Source: an uncultured Verrucomicrobiota bacterium
GTDB taxonomy: Bacteria > Verrucomicrobiota > Verrucomicrobiae > Opitutales > Opitutaceae
Reading direction: 5' to 3'
Assembly (NCBI GenBank): GCA_946481225.1
Contig: CAMLNJ010000049.1
Location: forward strand, 1-11,153
DNA length: 11,153 bases
The notes beneath the pieces are model-generated. The model made no database searches. It was not told the origin of the DNA and saw only the letters and a program-made list of their open reading frames with translations. Of this stretch, positions 1-6,995 are shown piece after piece. The position numbers and the translations under genes are program-made. How positions within the stretch are numbered: the stretch's first letter is position 1; each line of letters opens with the position of its first letter.

Positions 1-1
1 C

Positions 2-289
2 GACGGCTTTGCCAACCTCCTCGAATACGCCCTCGGCACCGACCCCACCGCCGCCTCGCCCTCCCCGCTCGCGCTCTCCATTTCGTCTTCCACCTTGGCA
101 TTGACCTTCGACCGCGTCGCCGACCCCGCCCTCACCTACACCGTGCAAGGCTCCTCCGACCTCGCCGCCTGGTCCGACATCTGGTCCAGCACCGACGCCG
201 CCAACACCGCCGGCCCCGTCACCGTCTCCGACACCGAGCCGCTCACGACCGCCGTCCGCCGCTTCCTCCGCCTCCGCGTCAGCCACTGA
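2..289 (+). CDS. C-terminal part of an exported, surface-type protein (5' end outside window)
   Basis: The reading frame is open from the window edge to a TGA at 287-289, giving about 95 residues of a larger protein. It begins with DGFANLLEYALGTDP, the same acidic DG...NLLEYALGxDP element found near the end of the RCC1 protein encoded next. A beta-rich tail follows, containing LTYTVQGSSDL and WSDIWSS and ending FLRLRVSH. Over the last 62 residues, 50 are identical to the RCC1 protein by my count, so the two are paralogues at least at this end. Tails of this kind are common at the C-termini of secreted verrucomicrobial proteins and probably help with surface display or export; that role is inference. 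What lies upstream (RCC1 repeats or another module) cannot be seen. Confidence 0.85.
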   Translation, partial: DGFANLLEYALGTDPTAASPSPLALSISSSTLALTFDRVADPALTYTVQGSSDLAAWSDIWSSTDAANTAGPVTVSDTEPLTTAVRRFLRLRVSH

Positions 290-301
290 CGCCTTCCGCC
301 C

Positions 302-353
302 GCGGACTGCGGCAGCCCACCGCCGCCCTCGCAGGCGCGTCTCGGCGCGCCGC
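302..353. repeat. REP-like intergenic hairpin element, copy 1
   Basis: Starting 12 bases after the stop codon, a GC-rich stretch carries CTGCGGCAGCCC followed by a stem-loop. The arms are GGCGCG (334-339) and CGCGCC (346-351) around a six-base loop. The arrangement and much of the sequence recur after the next two genes (copies at 3431-3483 and 6529-6578). It may act as a terminator-like or mRNA-end hairpin, or be a non-autonomous dispersed repeat. Confidence 0.6.
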
Positions 354-432
354 TCACCTTGGTTTGTAATATCCCGAATGACCGCTTGCTCACCAGCCCG
401 AGAACGGCATCCACCTACGCATCATCCCCCAG

Positions 433-3417
433 ATGCGCTTCTTCGCCCGCTTGCTCTCGTTCGGTCTCGTTTTCTTGGTTGCCGCCATCACGCGCCTTCA
501 CGCCGCCCCGCCGGAACTTTGGGCCACGGGCAACAACGCATCCGGCCAACTCGGCGACGGCACCACCACCAACCGAACCACCCCCGCTCAAGTCGCCGAC
601 GCCGTCCGCGTCTCCGCAGGCGCATACCATACCCTTTTCATCAAAACAGATGGCACTCTTTGGGCCGCGGGGCGCAACGCCTCCGGCCAGCTCGGCGACG
701 GCACCACCACCGATCGCGCCGCTCCCGTTCAAATCGCTTCCGACGTCCTTGTGGCTTCCGCCGGCTATAGCCACAGCCTCTTCGTCAAAACCGACGGATC
801 CCTCTGGGCCATGGGCTGGAATTTCCTCGGCCAGCTCGGCGATGGCTCCACCACTGATCGCGCCACGCCCGTCCAGATCGCTTCCGACGTCGCCTCCGTT
901 GCCACCGGCGAACGCCATAGTCTCTTTGTCAAAACCGACGGCTCCCTCTGGGCCATGGGCTACAACTCCTCCGGCGAGCTTGGCGACGGCACCACGACCA
1001 ACCGCTCCAGCCCCGTGCAGATCGCTTCCGGCGTGGCCTCGGTGTCCGCCGGCTATAACTACAGTCTCTTTATCAAAACCGACGGCTCCCTCTGGGCCAT
1101 GGGCTGGAACGGCTACGGGCAGTTTGGCGACGGCACCACCACCAGCCGCACCACCCCCGTCCAACTCGCCACCGGCGTCGGGTCCGTCGCCGCAAGCGCG
1201 TTCCACACGCTCTTCGTCAAAACAAACGGCACCCTCTGGGCCGCGGGTTCCAACTCCTACGGCCAGCTTGGCGACGGCACCACCACTTCGCGCACCAGCC
1301 GGATCCAGGTCGCCACCAACGTCGCGTCCGTTTCCGCCGGCTACGAGCACACCCTGTTCGTCAAAACCGACAACACCCTCTGGGCCGCTGGCTCGAATTC
1401 CTACGGCCAGCTCGGCGCCCCGGTGCCATACGGATCCGCTTCCGTCCAGATCGCCTCCTCTGTCGCGATGGCCTCCGCCGGCCACAACCACTCCCTTTTC
1501 ATCCGAAAAGATCCGCAGGTCCTCGATTTCCCGCAGCCTTCCGCGCACCGCGGCAACGACGCCCCTTTTCCGCTCACCGCCTCCACCGACACCGGCCTTC
1601 CGGTGACTTTCGCGATCGTGAGCGGTCCCGCCACGCTCGCGGCCGACGGCGTCACCGTCGTCCTTTCCGGAACCACCGGCACCGTCACCGTGCGCGCCAT
1701 CCAGGCCGGCACCGCCGATTACCTGCCCGCCCAGGTGACGCGCAGTTTCCAAGTCATCAACCGGCTCCCCGCGATCTCCAAACAGCCCGAATCCGTGGCC
1801 GTCGTCCACCGAGGACACGGCGTCCTCTCGGTCAGCGCCACCGGCGATTTCATCTCCTACCAATGGTATGTCGGTTCCACCGGGGACACCTCGCGTCCCG
1901 TCGCGGGCGCCAACGGGTCCCTTTTGGTCAGTCCCGTCACAACCACCACGACCAGCTACTGGGTGCGAGTTTCCAATGCGTTCGGCCTCGCCGACAGCGC
2001 CGCCGCGACGATCACACCGACGCCTCCCGTCGCCTGCTCGCTGTTCGCCACGGGATGGAACTCCTCCGGCCAGCTCGGCACCGGCACCACCGCCGATCGA
2101 TCCACCCCCGTCCAAGTCTCCGCAGACGTCGTCTCCGTCTCCATCGGCAGCGTCCATAGTCTCTTCCTCAAGGCCGACGGCACGCTCTGGGCCATGGGCT
2201 CGAATTCCTACGGCCAGCTCGGCGACGGCACTTTCACCAACCGCTCCACGCCCGTCCAAATCGCCACCGGCGTCGCCGCCATCTCCGCGGTCAGCGTCCA
2301 CAGCTTCTTCCTCAAAACCGACGGCTCCCTCTGGGCCATGGGCAAGAATGACTGGGGGCAACTCGGCGACGGCAGCACCACCGACCGCCCCAACCCCGTT
2401 CAAATCGCCACCGACGTCGTTTCCTTCTCCGCCGGCGGCTACCACTCGCTCTTCATCAAGACCGACGGTTCCCTCTGGGCGGCGGGACGGAATTCCTACG
2501 GCCAACTTGGCGACGGCACTACCACCGGCCGCAGCACCCCTGTTCAAGTCGGCTCCGGCGTCGTGTCCGCTTCGGCCGCCGAAGAGCACACCCTCTTCGT
2601 CAAAGCCAACGGCTCCCTCTGGGCCATGGGCGGCAACTCTTCCGGCCAGCTCGGCAACGGCACCTATAACAACCGCACCAGCCCCGGCCTTGTCACTTCC
2701 GGCGTCGTCTCCGCTTCCGCCGGCGCCCTCTACAGCGTCTACGTCGGAACCAGCGGCTCGCTTTGGGCGATGGGCAACAATCGTTATGGTCAACTCGGCA
2801 ACGGCACGGTCGTCACCCAGACCTACCCGGTGACGATCGCCTCCGGTGTCGCCTCGGCCTCCGCCGGCGCCGACCACACCCTCTTCGTCAAAACCGACGG
2901 CACCCTTTGGGCCACGGGCAGAAACGCCAACGGTCAGCTCGGCGACGGCACCACCGCCAACCGCGCCAGCCCGTTTCAGATCGCCTCCGGCGTCGCCTCT
3001 GTTTCCGCTGGATACGCGCACACCCTCTTCCGCGTCCTGCCGGTCACGCCGCCTTCCGCTTTCGACGCCTGGGCCCAGACCTCCGGCCTGAGCGGAGCCT
3101 CTGCGGCGGCCGACGCCGACCCCGACTCCGACGGCTCCTCCAACCTCCTCGAATACGCTCTTGGCTCCGACCCTGTCACCGCCGACGCGGCCGGCTATTC
3201 GACGGAGATCGCCGCGGACTTCCTGCAACTTTCCTTCACACGCGTCGCCGCCCCGTCGCTCACCTACACGGTCCAAGGTTCCTCCGACCTCGCCACCTGG
3301 TCCGACATCTGGTCCAGCACCGGCCCGGACAACACCGCCGGCCCCGTCACCGTCTCCGACACCGAGCCGCTCGCGACCGCCGCCCACCGCTTCCTCCGCC
3401 TCCGCGTCAGCCGCTGA
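433..3417 (+). CDS. Exported RCC1-repeat protein with two seven-blade beta-propellers
   Basis: This 994-residue protein starts with a signal peptide: R2 and R6, a hydrophobic core at about 7-19, and probable cleavage after the LHA at 22-24. It has fourteen RCC1-type repeats of the form LWAxGxNxxGQLGDGTTT...PVQIA...SVSAGxxHxLFxKTDG. Seven start at residues 29, 76, 124, 172, 220, 268 and 316. Seven more start at 537, 585, 633, 681, 729, 777 and 825. Seven repeats make one closed propeller in this fold, so two propellers are expected. Residues about 364-450 and 451-536 look like two Ig-like linker domains; the second contains SYQWYVG and SYWVRVSNAFG. The tail has an acidic, possibly calcium-binding element (D894, D896, D898, D900, N904, E907) and then the beta-rich end shared with the preceding gene. 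The start gives a good signal peptide, although no Shine-Dalgarno is evident. It is probably secreted or cell-surface; ligand and role are unknown. Eukaryotic RCC1 is a Ran exchange factor, and that function should not be transferred here. Confidence 0.93.
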   Translation: MRFFARLLSFGLVFLVAAITRLHAAPPELWATGNNASGQLGDGTTTNRTTPAQVADAVRVSAGAYHTLFIKTDGTLWAAGRNASGQLGDGTTTDRAAPVQIASDVLVASAGYSHSLFVKTDGSLWAMGWNFLGQLGDGSTTDRATPVQIASDVASVATGERHSLFVKTDGSLWAMGYNSSGELGDGTTTNRSSPVQIASGVASVSAGYNYSLFIKTDGSLWAMGWNGYGQFGDGTTTSRTTPVQLATGVGSVAASAFHTLFVKTNGTLWAAGSNSYGQLGDGTTTSRTSRIQVATNVASVSAGYEHTLFVKTDNTLWAAGSNSYGQLGAPVPYGSASVQIASSVAMASAGHNHSLFIRKDPQVLDFPQPSAHRGNDAPFPLTASTDTGLPVTFAIVSGPATLAADGVTVVLSGTTGTVTVRAIQAGTADYLPAQVTRSFQVINRLPAISKQPESVAVVHRGHGVLSVSATGDFISYQWYVGSTGDTSRPVAGANGSLLVSPVTTTTTSYWVRVSNAFGLADSAAATITPTPPVACSLFATGWNSSGQLGTGTTADRSTPVQVSADVVSVSIGSVHSLFLKADGTLWAMGSNSYGQLGDGTFTNRSTPVQIATGVAAISAVSVHSFFLKTDGSLWAMGKNDWGQLGDGSTTDRPNPVQIATDVVSFSAGGYHSLFIKTDGSLWAAGRNSYGQLGDGTTTGRSTPVQVGSGVVSASAAEEHTLFVKANGSLWAMGGNSSGQLGNGTYNNRTSPGLVTSGVVSASAGALYSVYVGTSGSLWAMGNNRYGQLGNGTVVTQTYPVTIASGVASASAGADHTLFVKTDGTLWATGRNANGQLGDGTTANRASPFQIASGVASVSAGYAHTLFRVLPVTPPSAFDAWAQTSGLSGASAAADADPDSDGSSNLLEYALGSDPVTADAAGYSTEIAADFLQLSFTRVAAPSLTYTVQGSSDLATWSDIWSSTGPDNTAGPVTVSDTEPLATAAHRFLRLRVSR
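517..1509 (+). repeat. Seven in-frame RCC1 repeats, first propeller
   Basis: Seven tandem coding repeats run at a strict 144-base (48-codon) spacing from the second one on; the first is one codon shorter. Segments such as GGCTCCCTCTGGGCCATGGG recur almost unchanged, which points to growth by internal duplication. The seventh repeat has lost the GDGTTT turn (it reads GQLGAPVPYG) and ends the block. Confidence 0.85.
2041..3036 (+). repeat. Seven in-frame RCC1 repeats, second propeller
   Basis: A second array of seven coding repeats has an exact 144-base period throughout. It is similar in sequence to the first array but is separated from it by about 170 codons of Ig-like sequence. The first repeat (LFATGWNSSGQLGTG) differs slightly from the LWA consensus. 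Repeats 12 and 13 of the protein have GNG in place of the GDG turn. Confidence 0.85.
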
Positions 3418-3430
3418 CGCCTTCCGTGCT

Positions 3431-3483
3431 CGGACTGCGGCAGCCCGCCGCCGCCTTCGACGGCGCGTTCCCGACGCGCCGCC
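3431..3483. repeat. REP-like intergenic hairpin element, copy 2
   Basis: Fourteen bases after the RCC1 stop codon lies CGGACTGCGGCAGCCC and then a stem-loop. Its arms are CGGCGCGT (3461-3468) and ACGCGCCG (3474-3481), with a five-base loop. It matches copy 1 closely over the first 30 or so bases, and copy 3 over the hairpin. No T-run follows, so it is not a standard intrinsic terminator. Confidence 0.65.
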
Positions 3484-3502
3484 CCGCCGACACCCGGCCA
3501 GC

Positions 3503-3531
3503 CGCGAATGTTCGTAATACGAACATTCGCG
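3503..3531. promoter_or_regulatory. 29-base perfect palindrome upstream of the glycoside hydrolase gene
   Basis: Two 14-base arms, CGCGAATGTTCGTA (3503-3516) and TACGAACATTCGCG (3518-3531), are perfect reverse complements around a single central A at 3517. It lies 86 bases after the RCC1 stop and 124 bases before the chosen hydrolase start. Its AT-rich core stands out in very GC-rich DNA. An operator for a dimeric repressor controlling the hydrolase is the simplest reading. A transcript hairpin ending the RCC1 message is the alternative. I could not match it to a known regulator's site. Confidence 0.5.
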
Positions 3532-3655
3532 CGCAGCTCCGGCGGACCAGACCGGCGGCGTGGCCAATCGGACGAACCAGCCACGCCACCGATTTGCCGC
3601 CGCCCTCCCAACCGCGTCTCGCCACATACGGACCCGCCCTCCAACGCTCGCACCC

Positions 3656-6508
3656 ATGTTCCCCGCCCTGCTCCGCCGCACCGCTTTCCTTCGTCCGCTC
3701 GCCGGCCTCCTGTTCGTCGCGGCTCTTTCACTTCCGTCCTCCGCCCAGGAAACCCGCCGCCTCTACCTCTCCGGCACCGGGGTCGACGATGCCGTCGCGT
3801 GGGACTTCTTTTGCACCGAGGGCCTCCGCTCCGGCGAGTGGACCACGATCCCCGTCCCCTCCAATTGGGACGCACTCGGCTTCGGCGCCCTCGCCTACGG
3901 CCACCGCCCCGGCGCCTCCGAGAAAACGCCTGTCGAGCACGGCAAATACCGCACCCGCTTCCTCACCCCCGCCGATTGGTCCGGGCACGCCGTCTTCCTC
4001 GTCTTCGAAGGCTCGATGACCGACACCCAAGCCCGGGTGAACGGCCAAAGCGCCGGCCCCCTCCACCAAGGCGGCTTCTACCGCTTCCGCTACGACGTCA
4101 CCGCCCTCCTCAAATCCCCCGGAGAGGAAAATCTCCTCGAGGTCGACGTCGCCAAAGAGTCCGCCGACGCCTCCATCAACCGCGCCGAACGCCAGGGTGA
4201 TTACTGGAACTTCGGCGGCATCTTCCGCCCCGTTTACCTCGAGGCCCGCCCCGCCCGCCACATCGACCGCGTCGCCATCGACGCCCGCGCCGACGGCGCC
4301 TTCGCCATCGATGTCTTCACCGCCGGCGCCCCCGCCGCCGATTCGCTCCGCGCGCAAATCCTCGACCTCGCCGGCCGCCCCGTTGGCTCGCCCTTCACGC
4401 GCCCGCTCGCCGGAGCGAAAACCCGCCTCGAAACCAAGATCGACTCCCCGCGCACCTGGACCGCCGAGACGCCCGAGCTCTACCAGGTCGAGGTCACCCT
4501 CCTTTCCGGCGAACAAACCCTCCACCGCCTCCGCCAACGCTTCGGCTTCCGCACCCTCGAGGTCCGCCCCGGCGCCGGCCTCTTCGTCAACGGCCAACGC
4601 GTTCTCCTCAAAGGCACCAATCGCCACACCTTCCACCCCGAGCACGGCCGCGCCAGCAGCGCCCGCCTCAGCCGCGAGGACATTCTCCTCATGAAGGAGA
4701 TGAACAACAACGCCGTCCGCATGAGCCACTACCCGCCCGACGAGCACTTTCTCGACCTCTGCGACGAGATCGGCCTCTACGTCCTCGACGAGATCGCCGG
4801 CTGGCAAAAGAGCTACGACGAGGCCCCCGGCCGCCGCATCGTCGAGCAAACCGTCACCCGCGACGTCAACCACCCCTCGATTCTATTCTGGGACAACGGA
4901 AACGAGGGCGGATGGAACACCGCTCTCGACGACGAGTTCGCCCGTTGGGACCCGCAGCAACGCCCCATCCTCCACCCCTGGGCCCCCTTCCGCGGCATCG
5001 ACACCAAGCACTACCCGCGCTGGGACCTCCACCTCCAAAAGGCGCAGGGCCCCGACCTCTACATGCCCACCGAGTTCGTGCACGCCCTCTTCGACGGCGG
5101 CGGCGGCGCCTCGCTCAAGGACTACTGGGAAATCATCCGCACCTCGCCCGTCGGCGCCGGCGGCTTCATCTGGGCCTTCGTCGACGAATGCATGAAACGC
5201 CCCGACCGCGACGGCCCCCTCGACGGCCGCGGCAACCTCGCTCCCGACGGCATCCTCGGCCCCTACCGCGAAAAGGAGGCCAGCTTCTATACCGTAAAAG
5301 AACTCTGGTCCCCCATCGTCGCCACCCGCGCCGCCGACGGCACGATCATCATCGAGAACCGCCACGACTTCACCGACGCCTCCCGCTGTGTATTCACTTG
5401 GCAACTTCGCCGCTTCGCGTCGCCGTCCGCCGATTCGGCCGCTCCGCCCCACCGCGTCGTCGCCCAGGGTCGCGTCGCCGTCCCCGCCATCGCCCCGCAC
5501 GCCAGCGCCGCGCTCCCCCTCGCCCTCCCCGCCGAGGCCGCCTCCGCCGACGCCCTCGCCCTGCGCGTCGACGATCCTTCCGGCCGCGAACTCTGGACCT
5601 GGGTCTGGCCGCTCGCTCCCGCGCCCGCCACCACAGCCACCACGTCGCCCACGCCCGACATCCCCGCCCCCTCCGCCATCACCGCCACGGACGACGACGC
5701 CTCGATCACGCTCCGCGCCGGCGACCTCTCGGCCACCTTCTCCAAGACCGACGCGCGCCTTCTCTGCGCCCGCCGCGGCGATACCGAGTTCCCCCTCCGC
5801 CACGGCCCGCGCCTCGCCATCGGCGACGCCGCCCTCGCCTCGCTCACCCACCGGGCCGACGGCGCCGACCACCTCGTCACCGCCACCTTCTCCGGCAACC
5901 TGAAGTCCATCGAATGGCGCCTCCGTCCCGACGGCGCGCTCTCCCTCGACTGCGCCTACTCGCTCGATCTCGCATGCGACTATTTCGGTCTCTCCTTCGA
6001 TCTCCCCGAATCCGAAGTGCGCGACATGCGCTGGCTCGGCGACGGCCCCTCCCGCGTCTGGAAAAACCGCCGCCAAGGCGTCACCCTCGGCGCCTGGGAA
6101 AACACGCTCAACCACACCGCCACCGGCTACGAATCCTGGACCTACCCGGAGTTCAAAGGCTACTACGCCAATGTCCGCTGGATGATGCTCCGCACCTCCG
6201 CCGGCCCGATCACCGTCGCGCTCGAAGACCCTTCGCTCTTCGTGCAGGTGCTCCGCCCCGACTTCCCCGGTTCGCCCAAGCCCCACAGCCCGACCACCAC
6301 GGGGCTCCAGCCCGTCCGCCAACACTCCACGCTCAGCGCCAACGCCTGGGCCAACGTCCCGGACGCCGGCTTCTCCATCCTGCACGGCATCGCCCCCATC
6401 GGCACCAAGTTCGACCTGCCCTACCAGCTCGGCCCGGAAGGCCAGCAAAACCAGGCCCGCGGCGACTACCGCGCCCGCGCCACCTTCCACTTCGGCGCCG
6501 CCGAGTAA
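3656..6508 (+). CDS. Exported glycoside hydrolase family 2 protein, LacZ-like beta-galactosidase-type
   Basis: This 950-residue enzyme probably hydrolyses beta-galactosides or related beta-linked sugars outside the cytoplasm. The ATG at 3656 gives a signal peptide (RR at 7-8, LLFVAALSLPSSA, cut near residue 30); an in-frame ATG at 3560 would bury it. By comparison with E. coli LacZ the order is: sugar-binding jelly roll (about 30-195, with GDYWNFGGIFRPVYLE), Ig-like domain (about 196-305), TIM barrel (about 310-555), second Ig-like domain, and a C-terminal domain like the LacZ small-chain region (about 680-945). Barrel motifs include GTNRHTFHPEHGR and VRMSHYP. E417 in GNEGGWN matches the acid/base, and E473 in TEFVHALF matches the nucleophile. 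GGFIWAFVDE matches the strand after the nucleophile. The residues around both glutamates differ from LacZ, so the true substrate is open; a plant or algal polysaccharide side chain is possible. It stands alone behind the palindrome at 3503-3531. Confidence 0.92.
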   Translation: MFPALLRRTAFLRPLAGLLFVAALSLPSSAQETRRLYLSGTGVDDAVAWDFFCTEGLRSGEWTTIPVPSNWDALGFGALAYGHRPGASEKTPVEHGKYRTRFLTPADWSGHAVFLVFEGSMTDTQARVNGQSAGPLHQGGFYRFRYDVTALLKSPGEENLLEVDVAKESADASINRAERQGDYWNFGGIFRPVYLEARPARHIDRVAIDARADGAFAIDVFTAGAPAADSLRAQILDLAGRPVGSPFTRPLAGAKTRLETKIDSPRTWTAETPELYQVEVTLLSGEQTLHRLRQRFGFRTLEVRPGAGLFVNGQRVLLKGTNRHTFHPEHGRASSARLSREDILLMKEMNNNAVRMSHYPPDEHFLDLCDEIGLYVLDEIAGWQKSYDEAPGRRIVEQTVTRDVNHPSILFWDNGNEGGWNTALDDEFARWDPQQRPILHPWAPFRGIDTKHYPRWDLHLQKAQGPDLYMPTEFVHALFDGGGGASLKDYWEIIRTSPVGAGGFIWAFVDECMKRPDRDGPLDGRGNLAPDGILGPYREKEASFYTVKELWSPIVATRAADGTIIIENRHDFTDASRCVFTWQLRRFASPSADSAAPPHRVVAQGRVAVPAIAPHASAALPLALPAEAASADALALRVDDPSGRELWTWVWPLAPAPATTATTSPTPDIPAPSAITATDDDASITLRAGDLSATFSKTDARLLCARRGDTEFPLRHGPRLAIGDAALASLTHRADGADHLVTATFSGNLKSIEWRLRPDGALSLDCAYSLDLACDYFGLSFDLPESEVRDMRWLGDGPSRVWKNRRQGVTLGAWENTLNHTATGYESWTYPEFKGYYANVRWMMLRTSAGPITVALEDPSLFVQVLRPDFPGSPKPHSPTTTGLQPVRQHSTLSANAWANVPDAGFSILHGIAPIGTKFDLPYQLGPEGQQNQARGDYRARATFHFGAAE

Positions 6509-6528
6509 CCGCTCTTGGCCTGGGAATT

Positions 6529-6578
6529 GGCAGCAGTAGCCCGCCATCGCACTCGGCGGCGCGTCCCAACACGCCGCC
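6529..6578. repeat. REP-like intergenic hairpin element, copy 3
   Basis: Twenty bases after the hydrolase stop, GGCAGCAGTAGCCCGCC leads into a stem-loop. The arms are GGCGGCGCGT (6555-6564) and ACACGCCGCC (6569-6578), with one mismatch and a four-base loop. It is the most diverged of the three copies upstream of the hairpin, but it keeps the same order of elements and the same position just behind a stop codon. Confidence 0.55.
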
Positions 6579-6848
6579 CCTGCGCCACCGCCTTCTCATG
6601 TTCACCCAGGGGGGAATCCGCCCGCAACCAGCGCGGCTCCGTAGGAACCAGTAGGCAACAGCGCCGCCATGCTCGCATGACTTTCATTAATCACTTATTC
6701 ACAACTCATTATATCCATTTTACTTAAATGAACCATCCTGTGATCACGTCAGCGAGCACTTCAGCCCGGCCACGCACGAGGATAAGCGCCTCAGCCCCGG
6801 CATCCACGAAAGCCATGGAACTACGATACACTATCGATTAACGAACAA

Positions 6849-6995
6849 TTAGTTAAACAACCAAAGCCACTGCCTCGTGAAAGCATCGAGCTTCTCCTTA
6901 TTGACAGAAGGCAGGGAAATCACCTGGTAATTGCGTGCGAAAATACCCAATAAATCGACCCACCCGGGAAAGCTACGTAAGAACGTGAGGAAAAT
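6849..6995 (-). pseudogene. Possible gene remnant or small ORF, protein-like 48-residue C-terminal fragment
   Basis: On the minus strand a frame is open from just after a TAA at 6996-6998 to a TAA at 6849-6851. It reads like the end of a real protein: FPGWVDLLGIFARNYQVISL, then an SVNKEKLDAFTRQW segment, ending LWLFN. It has no ATG; the only near-middle start is a TTG (giving MGIFARN...). It runs against, and overlaps, the start of the plus-strand membrane-protein gene. I do not recognise the family. It may be a decayed gene's 3' end or chance; the protein-like composition is the only evidence. Confidence 0.25.
6901..6931 (+). promoter_or_regulatory. Candidate sigma-70-type promoter for the three-gene cluster
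   Basis: A perfect TTGACA (6901-6906) is followed after 19 bases by GGTAAT (6926-6931), four of six matches to TATAAT. The spacing is on the long side. Transcription would begin near 6938, which would exclude the TTG at 6931 as a start and favour the GTG at 6985. The same bases also lie inside the minus-strand fragment, so chance is a real possibility. Confidence 0.3.

Larger units (their letters stand above)
6509..6984. other. Long intergenic region and composition boundary
   Basis: This 476-base gap lies between the hydrolase gene and the membrane-protein gene. It contains hairpin repeat copy 3, then a change at about 6,660-6,700 from very GC-rich to much more AT-rich DNA. Further on it has an imperfect direct repeat of about 30 bases (roughly 6750-6812), two opposing short ORFs over the same stretch (plus 6728-6841, minus 6724-6816), a protein-like minus-strand fragment (6849-6995) and a possible promoter at 6901-6931. 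No tRNA or other structured RNA was recognised. Confidence 0.5.

Noticed and set aside
363..372. TTTGTAATAT as a -10 box for the RCC1 gene
   Set aside because: Only a partial match and no recognisable -35 at suitable spacing in the GC-rich hairpin upstream.
517..3036. Regular repeats as a CRISPR array or satellite
   Set aside because: The period is 144 bases, in frame, with protein-level conservation typical of RCC1 blades; there are no short identical repeats with unique spacers.
3560..3655. Upstream ATG extending the glycoside hydrolase by 32 residues
   Set aside because: It would place a basic, Pro/Arg-rich segment before a good signal peptide; the ATG at 3656 is the better start.
415..3681. 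Minus-strand ORF of 1,088 codons opposite the RCC1 gene
   Set aside because: It is the mirror of GC-rich repeated coding DNA. Its product is repetitive Gly/Ala/Arg/Val with no signal peptide or domain, while the plus frame has a signal peptide and clear RCC1 repeats.
4883..6547. Minus-strand ORF of 554 codons and the 381-codon one at 3728-4873
   Set aside because: Both are opposite the glycoside hydrolase, which has catalytic motifs and full-length homology to LacZ-type enzymes. The minus frames are low-complexity Gly/Ala/Glu/Val.
4912..6654. Plus-strand 580-codon Arg/Pro-rich ORF, and the similar 418-codon one at 2763-4019
   Set aside because: Alternative frames of GC-rich genes giving Arg/Pro/His-rich products without domains.
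6931..6984. TTG start for the MauE-like protein
   Set aside because: TTG is rare, lies directly after a stop with no ribosome binding site, and would precede the likely transcription start if the 6901-6931 promoter is real. It is kept as an alternative in the feature entry.
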